From Terrirhizobium terrae (GTDB lineage Bacteria; Pseudomonadota; Alphaproteobacteria; Rhizobiales; Rhizobiaceae): a stretch of DNA of 64,000 bases. Below the pieces are notes generated by a model. It searched no databases and was not told where the DNA came from. It saw nothing but the letters and a program-made list of their open reading frames with translations. This document shows positions 48,296 to 57,148 of the stretch, one piece after another. Location of the stretch: positions 2,579,501-2,643,500 of the forward strand of contig NZ_CP104992.1 of NCBI RefSeq assembly GCF_030323265.1, written 5' to 3'. The position numbers were made by a program, and so were the translations under genes. Positions within the stretch are counted from its first letter, which is position 1. Every line of letters starts with the position of its first letter.

Positions 48296-49186
48296 ATGAG
48301 CAATCTGAACCTGGTTCATCTCAACGGCCTCAGGGCGCTGGAAGCAGTGGCTCGTCTCGGCTCGCTGCAGGCAGCGGCCGATGAGCTTGGCGTATCGATT
48401 GGCGCCGTCAGCCAGCAGGTCATCAAGGCGGAGGCGCAGCTCGGCCATCCCGTCTTCCAGCGTCTGGCAAAGGGCATGGTGCCGCTCGATAGCGCCCGGC
48501 CCATGCTTGCGCGGCTGACCGAGGGATTTCGCAACCTGTCAGAAGCGGTCGCGATCGGCCGGCCGCGGGACGAAAAGCTCCTGACCATCTCCGTCGCCCC
48601 GGTCTTCGCCGCGCGTTTCCTCGTCCATCGTCTCGACCGCTTTACAGCACTGCATCCCGATATTCGTTTGAGGATCGATGCGACGACGGCTATGGCGGAT
48701 TTCGTTGCCGACGGCGTCGATCTCGGCATTCGCGTCGGCGCGGGAAAATGGCCGGGCGTCGATGCCGAGTTGCTTCTGCCCCAACTCGTCTTCCCCGTTT
48801 GTACACCTGCTCTCGCCAAAGAGCTGAAGGAGCCCGCAGATGTGCTGAAGCTGCCGGCCATCATCGACGGACCGGCGATGTTTTCATGGGATGTGTGGCT
48901 TCACGCAGCGGGTCTTGAGGGCCGGCTGATGCAAGCACGCCACGTATTCAGCGAGGCATCGCTCTGCCTTGACGCGACGATGGCGGGCGAGGGGGTGATG
49001 CTCGCCTGGCAAACCTTGGCGGGCTATGCCCTGAAAGAGGGCAAGTTGGTCGAGCCTTTTTCCATTCGCGCCCCCACTGGCTTCGGGCACTATTTCGTCA
49101 CGCCCTCCGGACTACGCCAGTCAGCCAAGGTGAAGGCCTTTCACATATGGCTGACTGGCGAGCTGGTAGATCTCCAGCCGGATTAA
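48296..49186 (+). CDS. LysR-family transcriptional regulator (GcvA-like)
   Basis: A 296-residue regulator. The N-terminal helix-turn-helix is LEAVARLGSLQAAADELGVS, and the substrate-binding domain begins near residue 90 (LLTISVAPVFAARFLVHRLD). MADFVADGVDLGIRVGAGKW marks the GcvA-like group. The effector is unknown. Likely targets are the divergent small gene or the neighbouring GST genes, judged from position only. ATG 48296 is the natural start. Confidence 0.88.
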   Translation: MSNLNLVHLNGLRALEAVARLGSLQAAADELGVSIGAVSQQVIKAEAQLGHPVFQRLAKGMVPLDSARPMLARLTEGFRNLSEAVAIGRPRDEKLLTISVAPVFAARFLVHRLDRFTALHPDIRLRIDATTAMADFVADGVDLGIRVGAGKWPGVDAELLLPQLVFPVCTPALAKELKEPADVLKLPAIIDGPAMFSWDVWLHAAGLEGRLMQARHVFSEASLCLDATMAGEGVMLAWQTLAGYALKEGKLVEPFSIRAPTGFGHYFVTPSGLRQSAKVKAFHIWLTGELVDLQPD

Positions 49187-49196
49187 GCTTGGGCAA

Positions 49197-49844
49197 TCAC
49201 GCCGGTTCGGCGTTGCGCTTGGCCCACATGGAGCGATAGGCCGGGCGGCTGGTGCAGGTCTCGTACCAGGCCTTCAACGCCGGGCGGCTGTCGAACAGGG
49301 CGTTGTGGCCGCGAGCATAGCGCAGGATTTCCGCGACATTGATATCGGCCGCGGTGAAGCGGTCGCCGACCATGTAGTGGGTGGTCGTCAGGTGCTTTTC
49401 CAGAACGTCGCAGGGGCGTTTCAGCAGACGGGCGGCAACCCCGATTTCGGCCTCGCCTTCGACTGTATCAGCCTTGGTGGACTGGATCTTGAGCGCCGGC
49501 GTCTCGACGCTTGTTGCGGCAAACAGCGACCACTGCACCATCAGCGCCTCTTCCTCGACATCCTTCGGCCCCAGATCGCCACCGTATTTGCGGGCGAGAT
49601 AGAGGCAGATCGCCAGCGACTCGTGCAGCACGAAACCGTCGTCGTCCATCGATGGGATCGAGCCCATCGGGTTGATCGCCAGGAATTCCGCCGACAGCGT
49701 GTTGACCGGGGCTCCAGCCGCCATCGGCTCGTCGAGCCGGTAGGCCTGCATGATCGGCACATGCTCGAACGGCAGGCCGATTTCCTCGACGAGCCAGAGC
49801 GGCCGTGTCGCACGCGAACGATAAACCCCGTAGATTTTCAGCAT
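49197..49844 (-). CDS. Glutathione S-transferase family protein
   Basis: A 215-residue GST: MLKIYGVYRSRATRPLWLVE opens the thioredoxin-like domain, followed by FLAINPMGSIPSMDDDGFVL and the serine of LHESLAICLYLARKYG, which binds the gamma-glutamyl group. The helical domain contains GDRFTAADINVAEILRYARG. Substrate is unknown. The start is ATG 49844 after GAGGGAGA; the in-frame TTG before it is not needed. It converges on the LysR gene. Confidence 0.9.
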   Translation of the reverse strand: MLKIYGVYRSRATRPLWLVEEIGLPFEHVPIMQAYRLDEPMAAGAPVNTLSAEFLAINPMGSIPSMDDDGFVLHESLAICLYLARKYGGDLGPKDVEEEALMVQWSLFAATSVETPALKIQSTKADTVEGEAEIGVAARLLKRPCDVLEKHLTTTHYMVGDRFTAADINVAEILRYARGHNALFDSRPALKAWYETCTSRPAYRSMWAKRNAEPA

Positions 49845-49974
49845 CAATATCTCCCTCGTGATATGCGCGCGAAGCTAAAGCGGTTCTGCGACGAACGGAA
49901 GATCAATGGGCGTTGGACGTCCATGAAAGTTTTCGATAGGATTTAATCGTGTCGGATGACCGTAGGAGATCGCC

Positions 49975-50262
49975 ATGCGTACCACCCAGTCCCTCAGCAT
50001 CACGCTTCCGATCGAAATGGCCGAGATGGTCAAGGCCAAGGTCGCCTCGGGCGAATACGCCTCCGAAAGCGAAGTCATCCGCGACGGCCTGCGCACGCTG
50101 ATCGCGCGAGATGCGGCGATCGAGAAATGGCTGGTGGAGGAGGTGGTGCCGACGATGAAGGAAATCGAGGAGCATCCTGAAAGCCTGCTGACACTGGAAG
50201 AGGTCGACAGGAGGCTGGATGCCCGGATGGCAGTTCTTCTTGCGGAGCAGGAAAAGCGATGA
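49975..50262 (+). CDS. ParD-type antitoxin
   Basis: A 95-residue ribbon-helix-helix protein. TTQSLSITLPIEMAEMVKAK is the beta-strand and first helix that insert into DNA, and SGEYASESEVIRDGLRTLIA is the ParD consensus. The acidic C-terminal half binds the toxin. Its stop overlaps the toxin start (ATGA), so the pair is translationally coupled and probably autoregulated. Confidence 0.9.
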   Translation: MRTTQSLSITLPIEMAEMVKAKVASGEYASESEVIRDGLRTLIARDAAIEKWLVEEVVPTMKEIEEHPESLLTLEEVDRRLDARMAVLLAEQEKR

Positions 50263-50576
50263 GCTACAAGGTCGTCTTCTCGCCTGCCGCAAGTGATGAC
50301 CTCGAAGAATTGTTTATCTATCTCGTTCCCGAAATGGGCCTGAAGGGCGCGCGGGAATATGTCCGGAAAATCCAGATCTATTGCTTCGGTTTTTCGACAT
50401 TCCCGCAGCGGGGAATGCTGCGCGACGACTTGTGGCCAAATCTTCGTCTTGTCGGCTATCGGCGCAGGGCCACCATCGCCTTCCAGGTTCGAGGGGATGT
50501 CGTGCGCATTGCCCGCATCTACTATAAAGGTAGAGGCATCGATCCTGATGATTATAGCTCCTACGTGGAAACCTAG
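50259..50576 (+). CDS. ParE-type toxin
   Basis: A 105-residue toxin of the ParE/RelE superfamily. It has SYKVVFSPAASDDLEELFIY, FSTFPQRGMLRDDLWPNLRL and the C-terminal strand VVRIARIYYKGRGIDPD. ParE proteins usually block DNA gyrase. It overlaps its ParD antitoxin by 4 bases. The module is chromosomal and sits between a GST gene and a beta-helix protein gene. Confidence 0.9.
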   Translation: MSYKVVFSPAASDDLEELFIYLVPEMGLKGAREYVRKIQIYCFGFSTFPQRGMLRDDLWPNLRLVGYRRRATIAFQVRGDVVRIARIYYKGRGIDPDDYSSYVET

Positions 50577-50598
50577 CTCACTCGGTTACCCTCAATCG

Positions 50599-51945
50599 TC
50601 AGATGCGCAAAACGCTCCGCCCCTCCTTAGCAAGGTCCCCGGTCGAAGCATCGCTCCAGCGATAGCCGATGATGGCGCCGCGCTGCACCGCCTGGAAAAT
50701 GTTGTTGGCGATGACAGCACTGCCGGCGCCATCTGCCACCGACACGGCACAGCCGGTGCCGGCCTGCCGTACGATGTTGCCCGTCGCGGTCACATTGCGC
50801 AGATAAGGACCGAAGCCGAGCGCCAGGCCCCAGAACGGCGCGTTCTCGATGACGTTACCGGTGACGGCCGTATCGGCCTCGACGCTGATGCCGACGCCGA
50901 AGATCGCACCGTCGAGAACGTAAGGCCCGACGAGGCGCAGGTTGCGCACCATGTTGCCGGCAACGGTCGCAAGCCGCCCGCCCTCGTTGAAATTGACGAC
51001 CGAGATGCCGTTCGCCGCCTCATCGACGATATTGCCTGAGATCATCGCGCCCTCGAAGGCGAATTCGGCATAGATCGCGGTCTCGCCCGACGCGGTGCAG
51101 TGATTGTCGGCGATCATCACGTTCGACGCGCTGTTGGCCCGGATCGCCGAAAAGGCGGAGTCGGAAATGTGGTTGCCGGAAACGATCACGTCATCGGCGC
51201 GAAACAGGTTGATGGCGTTGCCGTATTGGCCGGTGCCGCCATTGGTCGAGCGGATCCGTGAGACCCGGTTGCCGGTCACGATCGTGCCATCCTTGCCCTT
51301 CTCCCAGCGGTGGATAAGGATGCCGCCATTGCCGCAGTCGGAAACGCTGTTGCCGGTGATCGATAGATCCGCGCTTTGCACCGCATAGAGCCCGTAGTCA
51401 CCGGCTTCCGTAATTGTGTTGCGTTCCACTCGTCCGCCGCAGCGCTCGAGGCTCAACCCAGTGCCGCTGGCATTCGTGATCGCGCAGTTTTCGATCGTGA
51501 GTGCCGAGACGCCGCTTAGGCGGACCAGAGCCGGTTCATCGCCGGTCAGCGGCCGGTTGCCGCCGTCGATAACGATATCGGAAAGCTCCACTCGCCGTAC
51601 GCCCTCAGCCCGTAGCATTGCGCCCTCGCCGGAATAGACGAGACGCGAAGCGCGGGCGATACCTGTGATCCGGCAGCCGTCGGGCAGGTCGAGATTGGAG
51701 ACCGGGTAGTCCCCGGGCGGCAGGAAGACGGGCAGGTTCTGCCGGGCGGCATCCTGCAGCAGGCGCGCGAGCTTGCGCTGTGACGCGGCACCGCCCTCCG
51801 GCGTCACGCCATGGGCGCGGGCATCGAGTGCGCCGCGCAGGTTCGTGCCGCCGATCGCCGGAGACTGCGCCCTAACGAGAGACGGAAGCGCTGCGAACGA
51901 CGCTGTCGCCGTTAGTCCAGCCAGCAACTCGCGTTTCGAAATCAT
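50599..51945 (-). CDS. Tat-exported right-handed beta-helix repeat protein (TIGR03808-like)
   Basis: A 448-residue secreted protein. The signal begins MISKRELLAGLTATASFAAL, and its KR pair with a hydrophobic stretch resembles a Tat signal. The body consists of short parallel beta-helix coils (for example NCAITNASGTGLSLERCGG, NSVSDCGNGGILIHRWEKG, NHISDSAFSAIRANSASN), as in pectate-lyase-like folds. It matches the pattern of an uncharacterised rhizobial exported repeat family. A polysaccharide substrate is likely, but no catalytic site is identifiable. Confidence 0.82.
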   Translation of the reverse strand: MISKRELLAGLTATASFAALPSLVRAQSPAIGGTNLRGALDARAHGVTPEGGAASQRKLARLLQDAARQNLPVFLPPGDYPVSNLDLPDGCRITGIARASRLVYSGEGAMLRAEGVRRVELSDIVIDGGNRPLTGDEPALVRLSGVSALTIENCAITNASGTGLSLERCGGRVERNTITEAGDYGLYAVQSADLSITGNSVSDCGNGGILIHRWEKGKDGTIVTGNRVSRIRSTNGGTGQYGNAINLFRADDVIVSGNHISDSAFSAIRANSASNVMIADNHCTASGETAIYAEFAFEGAMISGNIVDEAANGISVVNFNEGGRLATVAGNMVRNLRLVGPYVLDGAIFGVGISVEADTAVTGNVIENAPFWGLALGFGPYLRNVTATGNIVRQAGTGCAVSVADGAGSAVIANNIFQAVQRGAIIGYRWSDASTGDLAKEGRSVLRI

Positions 51946-52110
51946 CCAGCCCTCGCGACGCTTGTTAATCCTATGTTATTCATGGATGGCTCTGTTACCA
52001 ACCTGCGTCGATATTGTTTGCCCAAGCGGGTAAAAACTTTGTCATCATCCAGATCTGGCACGTTCTTTGATCCGTAGCGTTTACTGTATTCATTTTCGAG
52101 GAGGGAAATA

Positions 52111-53643
52111 ATGACAGGCTTGGCATCGCAGACTATGGCCTCGGATGTTTCGATTAAGCTACGCAAGAAGGCGACGGCTCAGTCCTCCGAGGCGCTCCGC
52201 GATCCATTGCAGATTATCTCTCTCCAGGATGGTTCCCGTCTCGACGAGGACCTTGACCAGGCGCTGAACGATCTCCCCGCGCTCGGGCTTCTCGATCAGC
52301 TGTCCGACTATGTGTCGGTAAGGGATAGGGAAGGGCGCTACGTCTTCTGCAACCAGGTCGTCTGCCGCGCGACCGGCACCGGTGACGGCGCTGAACTGAC
52401 CGGCAAGACCGATTTTGACTTCGTGGACGAGCGGGTTGCGCTCCGCCTGTCCTCCCTTGAAAAACGTGTCCTGGCGACCGGCGTCCCGGTCGAAAAGCAC
52501 GAGGAAAAATGCGTGCTGACGAATGGCCGCACGCTCTGGCTCTCCATCTCCAAGACGCCGCTGCGCAACGATCTCGGTGAGATCATCGGCGTTGTAGAGA
52601 TCTCGCGGGATATCACCGAGCGCAAGCGGCAGGAGGATCTGCGTCACGGCCACGCGCGACTTCTGGAAATGATCGCGCGTGGACGGCCGATCGACTCCGT
52701 GCTTGAAGCATTGATCAAACTCGCAGAAAGCCAGCTTGATGATGTCAGGGGCGCGATCATGCTGACGGATGAGAGCGGCAAGCGTCTCACCTCGATCGCT
52801 GCCCCAAGTCTTCCGGCAGCCTATGCGAGGCTGATCGATGGTCTTGAAGTCGGCCCATCCCGCGGCTCCTGCGGCACTGCCGCTTGGCGCCGCCAGCCGG
52901 TGATCGTCAAGGACGTCAACAGCGATCCCCTCTGGGAGGATTTTCGCGAGCTTGGGCCGCTTTTCGGTTTCCGTTGCTGCTGGTCGACGCCGATCATTGG
53001 TGCGGAGGCACGGGTGCTCGGCACGTTCGCGCTCTATGCTGACTCGGTGCGCGAACCCACGGCGCTTGAACTCGAACTGATGACCATGGCGACCGATCTT
53101 GCTGGCATTGCGATCGAACGCGACCTGAGCGAGCGCCGCATCCGTCACATGGCCCATCACGACGCGCTGACCGGATTGCCGAACCGCGCCCTGTTCTGGG
53201 GCCAGCTCGGCGATGCCCTGCGACAGGCCAAGCGCGATGCGCGCCGGCTCACCGTTGCCTATCTGGATCTCGATAATTTCAAGGACATCAACGACACGTT
53301 CGGTCATGCCGCAGGCGACGAGGTGCTGAAAACGGTTGCCGCGCGCATGGCGAGATATGCCCGTCCGGGCGATCTTCTCGTCCGGCTGGGAGGCGACGAA
53401 TTCGCCGTCGTGTTTGACGACACCGGTGACTGCAACGCAGCACTTGACCGCCTCGACGGCTTGAAAGACCTGATCACCCGGCCGATTGCCCTGCAGGGCC
53501 GCGACATTACCGCAAACTGCAGCATGGGCGTCGCCTTCTTCCCCGTCGATGGCGACGCGCCGGACGAGCTTCTGGCAAGCGCCGACCGCGCCATGTATCG
53601 CGACAAGGAACTTGGCCGTGACGGGCAAAGCCCGGCGCGGTAA
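52111..53643 (+). CDS. PAS-GAF-GGDEF diguanylate cyclase
   Basis: A 510-residue sensor that makes c-di-GMP. A PAS domain spans about residues 55-172 (DYVSVRDREGRYVFCNQVVC to VVEISRDITERK), a GAF domain about 185-330 (SRGSCGTAAWRRQPVIVKDV), and a GGDEF domain about 345-505 (ALTGLPNRALFW, RLGGDEFAVVF). The product-inhibition site RPGD lies exactly five residues before GGDEF, so the cyclase is probably feedback-controlled. No membrane segment is seen. GAGGAGGG precedes the start. Confidence 0.93.
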   Translation: MTGLASQTMASDVSIKLRKKATAQSSEALRDPLQIISLQDGSRLDEDLDQALNDLPALGLLDQLSDYVSVRDREGRYVFCNQVVCRATGTGDGAELTGKTDFDFVDERVALRLSSLEKRVLATGVPVEKHEEKCVLTNGRTLWLSISKTPLRNDLGEIIGVVEISRDITERKRQEDLRHGHARLLEMIARGRPIDSVLEALIKLAESQLDDVRGAIMLTDESGKRLTSIAAPSLPAAYARLIDGLEVGPSRGSCGTAAWRRQPVIVKDVNSDPLWEDFRELGPLFGFRCCWSTPIIGAEARVLGTFALYADSVREPTALELELMTMATDLAGIAIERDLSERRIRHMAHHDALTGLPNRALFWGQLGDALRQAKRDARRLTVAYLDLDNFKDINDTFGHAAGDEVLKTVAARMARYARPGDLLVRLGGDEFAVVFDDTGDCNAALDRLDGLKDLITRPIALQGRDITANCSMGVAFFPVDGDAPDELLASADRAMYRDKELGRDGQSPAR

Positions 53644-53649
53644 GCGGTC

Positions 53650-54180
53650 TCAGGAGGCGTCCGCGAGGGTAGGCTGCTGCGGCGCCTTCTCGGTTGCATA
53701 GGCACTCTCGAAACGTCCTACGAATTTCTCGAACAGAACCGCAAACGCGCTCAATTCGTCTTCCGGCCAGTCCTCAAGCAGCGATGCAAGCAACCGGCGC
53801 TTCGTCGCATGAATTTCGGCGAGAAGCTTGTCGCCGAGTTCCGTCCTGACGACGATCGAGCGGCGGCCGTCGATCTGCGATGCGTCGCGGCGAAGAATTC
53901 CTTGCGCCACCAGTTCGGCGACCAGACGGCTTCCGCGCGACGGATCGAGCCGCATCGCGTCTGCGATCGCGCCGACCGTCACCTCGCCATCGATCCGCCG
54001 CATCGCGTCAAGCGCGTCGAGATGCGAGATTTCCAGGCTGGGCGCGATCTTGTTGATCACCGTACGGCTGATCACGCGCCGGCCGATCATCATGCGCATG
54101 CGGCCCATAACGTCGCTGATATGGGCAATATCGGCGGCCGCGGAAGAGGGCGGTTCTATCTGGGCGGTCTGCTTCGTCAT
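53650..54180 (-). CDS. MarR-family transcriptional regulator
   Basis: A 176-residue winged-helix regulator. ISHLDALDAMRRIDGEVTVG begins the DNA-binding domain; GAIADAMRLDPSRGSRLVAE is the recognition helix, and ASQIDGRRSIVVRTELGDK the wing. It is divergent from an MFS drug-type exporter, with an inverted repeat beside the exporter's promoter, so it probably represses that gene until a ligand binds. Ligand unknown. Confidence 0.9.
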   Translation of the reverse strand: MTKQTAQIEPPSSAAADIAHISDVMGRMRMMIGRRVISRTVINKIAPSLEISHLDALDAMRRIDGEVTVGAIADAMRLDPSRGSRLVAELVAQGILRRDASQIDGRRSIVVRTELGDKLLAEIHATKRRLLASLLEDWPEDELSAFAVLFEKFVGRFESAYATEKAPQQPTLADAS

Positions 54181-54225
54181 GGCCGCAGAATACCAGAGTA
54201 GAGTGTGCCCGCAATAGATATTTGT

Positions 54226-54273
54226 CTTTCACATGAAAGTGCGATTGACATTTATATGCGAAAGGCACATTAA
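54226..54273 (+). promoter_or_regulatory. MarR operator candidate and MFS promoter
   Basis: CTTTCA-CA-TGAAAG (54226-54239) is a perfect 6-base inverted repeat just upstream of a -35 TTGACA (54245-54250), with a -10-like CATTAA 17 bases on. The layout in the MarR/MFS divergent gap suits repression of both genes. Confidence 0.6.
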
Positions 54274-54295
54274 TTGGTGGAAGCTTGGATCCGCC

Positions 54296-55833
54296 ATGAC
54301 CCCCACTCATATTGCCCCACCCTTGTTGCCGACCACCGGCAGCGGCTTATCGTCTTCTCTTTGCTGATGGCCGCGCTGTTCATGGCGACGCTGGACAACC
54401 AGATCGTCTCCACGGCTCTCCCGACGATCGTCGGCGAATTCGGCCAGATGGAGCGCTTCGGCTGGGTCAGTTCCGCCTTCCTGCTCGCCACCAGCGCCGT
54501 TATGCCGATCTACGGCAAGCTCGGTGATCTCTTTGGCCGCAAATACGTCATGCTGGCCGCCATCGTCATCTTCACGCTCGGTTCGCTCGCCTGTGGTTTC
54601 GCCTGGTCGATGGACAGCCTCATTGCCGCCCGCGTCTTCCAGGGGCTCGGCGGCGGCGGTATCATGGTGTCGATCTTCTCGATCAATGCCGATCTCTTCG
54701 AGCCGCGTGAACGGGCGAAATACCAGAGCTATTCGAGCCTGATGATCATGGCGTCCGGCAGCATCGGCCCGCTGCTCGGCGGCACGATGAGCGACCTGTT
54801 CGGCTGGCGCTCGATCTTTCTCATCAACCTGCCGCTTGGTGTCATCGTCATCGCCGGCCTCGTGATGATGCTGCCCTATCGCCGCCCCACCCGCCGGCCG
54901 AAGATCGATTATGTCGGCGCCGTCGTGCTGGCGGCGACGATCACCTGCCTCGTCGCCTATGCCGACAGCCGCCAGATCTTCGGCTCGCTGGTGGCACCTG
55001 AATCACTTGCCATGCTGGCGGTCGGCATCGCCTGCGCGGCCCTCTGGGTCTTCGTCGAAAGCCGGGTGCCGGAACCCATCGTCCCGCTGAAACTCTTCCG
55101 CGACAGTACCTTCTCGCTTTACCTGATCATCTCGCTTTGCTCGGGCGCAGTCGGCATCGGTCTCGTCAATTACTACGCGCTCTTCCTGCAGACGACGACG
55201 GGCCTCTCTCCCTCGCTTGCCGGCCTGTTCTTCATCGCGCTGACCGGTGGCATCGTCACCGGGTCGCTGTCGGCCGGCCGCCTGATTTCCATCACCGGAC
55301 GCTACAAGCCCTTCACCATCATCGGCCTGTCGATGAGCGTCGTCATGCTGTTCTGCTTCTCGCGCATCGGCCATGACGTTTCGCTTGCTGTCGTCGCTGT
55401 CATCATGTTCCTGCAGGGCATGTCCGTCGGCATCGGCCAGCAGGCACCGATCATCGGTGTGCAGAATTCCGCGCCGCGCAGCGATATCGGCGCTGCGACC
55501 GGTGCCGTGACGCTGATGCGCATGGGTGGCGCGTCGATTGCCATCTCGCTCTTTGGCGCGATCATCGGAACGGGATTGAGGGGCGAAAGCGTATCGATAC
55601 CGGGCCTCTCCGATATCGAAGCCCTGACGCCGAAAATCCTGGCGGGCCTGCCCGAGGCTTCGCGTCAGGCCATCGCTGCCATCTATCACGACGCCTTCGC
55701 GCCGCTGTTTGTCACGGCTGCCGGCATCGCCGCGATCGGGCTCGTTGCGGCCTTCTGCCTCAAGCCGATCCGCCTGCCGATGGCGCAGCCGGTACCTGCA
55801 CCGAAGGAAGAAGAGAAGGCGGCCGCAGCCTAA
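54296..55833 (+). CDS. MFS transporter, DHA2 (EmrB/QacA) type, probable N-terminal frameshift
   Basis: A drug/proton antiporter of about 512 residues with 14 predicted helices. MATLDNQIVSTALPTIVGEF is the DHA2 opening motif, GKLGDLFGRKYVML is the motif A loop, and GIGLVNYYALFLQTTTGLSP lies in the second half. ATG 54296 starts a frame MTPTHIAPP that dies quickly; adding one C at 54320-54322 joins it to LVADHRQRLIVFSLL. Without this, translation would need a TTG at 54274 inside the promoter region. The neighbouring MarR gene suggests substrate-induced expression. Confidence 0.85.
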
Positions 55834-55870
55834 GCGCTTCGTCCCTCTCGAAACTCCCGCATTCCCGCCT

Positions 55871-56893
55871 ATGTTGATGGGGATGAAACCCGAGGCTCTG
55901 CTTCATCCCACTCCCGCCGGGCTGTTCTGCCCCATCGGCAATTTCTACGTCGATCCCGTCCGTCCCGTCGGCCGGGCACTGATTACCCATGGTCACTCCG
56001 ACCACGCCCGTTCCGGCCATGGCAGCGTGCTCGCCACCCGCCAGACGCTCGACATCATGGCGATCCGCTACGGCGAGGATTTTGCAGGCACCGAGCAGGC
56101 GGCCGGATGGGGCGAGGAGATCGTCATCGACGGCGTCAAGGTGATGTTCAGACCCGCCGGCCATGTCCTCGGTTCGGCCCAGATCCTGATCGAGAAGGAT
56201 GGCCTGAGAATTGTCGTGTCGGGTGATTACAAGCGCGGTGTCGACCCCACCTGCGCGCCTTTTGAGCCGATCGCCTGCGACGTCTTCATCACCGAGGCGA
56301 CCTTCGGCCTGCCGGTCTTCCACCACCCCGATCCGAAGGCGGAAATCCGCAAGCTGTTCACCTCGCTCGAACAGTTTCCCGAACGCAGCCATCTCGTCGG
56401 CGCCTATGCTCTCGGCAAGGCACAAAGGGTCATTCGCCTGATCCGCGACAACGGCTATTCCGAGCCGATCTACATCCATGGCGCGCTGGCGCGGCTCTGC
56501 GACTATTACCAGTCCCAGGGCATCGAGCTGGGCGATATTCGCCCCGCGACGATCGAGAAGAGCAAGCCGGCTGAATTCGCCGGCGCCGTCGTTGTCGGCC
56601 CGCCGTCTGCCTTCCAGGACCGCTGGGCGCGGCGCTTCAACGAACCGCTGATCGCCTTTGCTTCCGGCTGGATGATGGTGCGCCAACGCGCCAAACAGGG
56701 CGGCGTCGAACTGCCGCTTGTCGTCTCCGACCATTGCGACTGGCCCGAGCTTCTCTCGACGATCGAGGAGATTGCCCCGCAGGAGGTTTGGGTTACCCAT
56801 GGGCGGGAGGAGGTTCTGGTGAGGTGGTGCGAGCTGAAAGGCATTCCGGCACGGCCGCTGCATCTGGTGGGCTATGAGGATGAGGGGGATTGA
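55871..56893 (+). CDS. Ligase-associated DNA exonuclease (MBL/beta-CASP fold)
   Basis: A 340-residue metallo-beta-lactamase-type nuclease of the group found beside bacterial ATP-dependent ligases. The metal motif is ALITHGHSDHARSGHG, with further ligands in RPAGHVLGSAQILIE, SGDYKRG and a C-terminal SDHCDWPELL. It is thought to trim DNA ends before ligation. Start choice is open among three nearby ATGs (55871, 55877, 55883). The ligase gene follows after a repeat-containing gap of 255 bases. Confidence 0.9.
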   Translation: MLMGMKPEALLHPTPAGLFCPIGNFYVDPVRPVGRALITHGHSDHARSGHGSVLATRQTLDIMAIRYGEDFAGTEQAAGWGEEIVIDGVKVMFRPAGHVLGSAQILIEKDGLRIVVSGDYKRGVDPTCAPFEPIACDVFITEATFGLPVFHHPDPKAEIRKLFTSLEQFPERSHLVGAYALGKAQRVIRLIRDNGYSEPIYIHGALARLCDYYQSQGIELGDIRPATIEKSKPAEFAGAVVVGPPSAFQDRWARRFNEPLIAFASGWMMVRQRAKQGGVELPLVVSDHCDWPELLSTIEEIAPQEVWVTHGREEVLVRWCELKGIPARPLHLVGYEDEGD

Positions 56894-56917
56894 TGGGCAT
56901 CCGTTCGCATCAAGACA

Positions 56918-57109
56918 CCCCCTCTGGCCTGCCGGCCATCTCCCCCACAAGGGGGAGATCAGCTGGGCGCACCACTTCAGCCCAAACCAGCCGCTGACAT
57001 GAAAAGTCGAAGTGAACTGCATTGGCTTGATGGTAGCCCTTATGGGACGAGGCGCTCGCCACTTGTGATCTCCCCCTCGTGGGGGAGATGGCCGGCAGGC
57101 CAGAGGGGG
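56918..57109. repeat. 43-base inverted repeat pair between exonuclease and ligase
   Basis: A 43-base unit (56918-56960, starting CCCCCTCTGGCCTGCC) recurs inverted at 57067-57109 with one difference, 106 bases apart. Each unit contains TCTCCCCC...GGGGGAGA and the TGGCC-GGCA-GGCCA palindrome, the same module seen between cysT and cysW. Pairing of the two arms would place the ligase's 5' region in a large stem. It is a rhizobial-type mosaic repeat; I cannot name the family with certainty. Confidence 0.85.
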
Positions 57110-57148
57110 CTGGCAGAGCACGACGGCAGATATCGGCGGGGCGCACCT

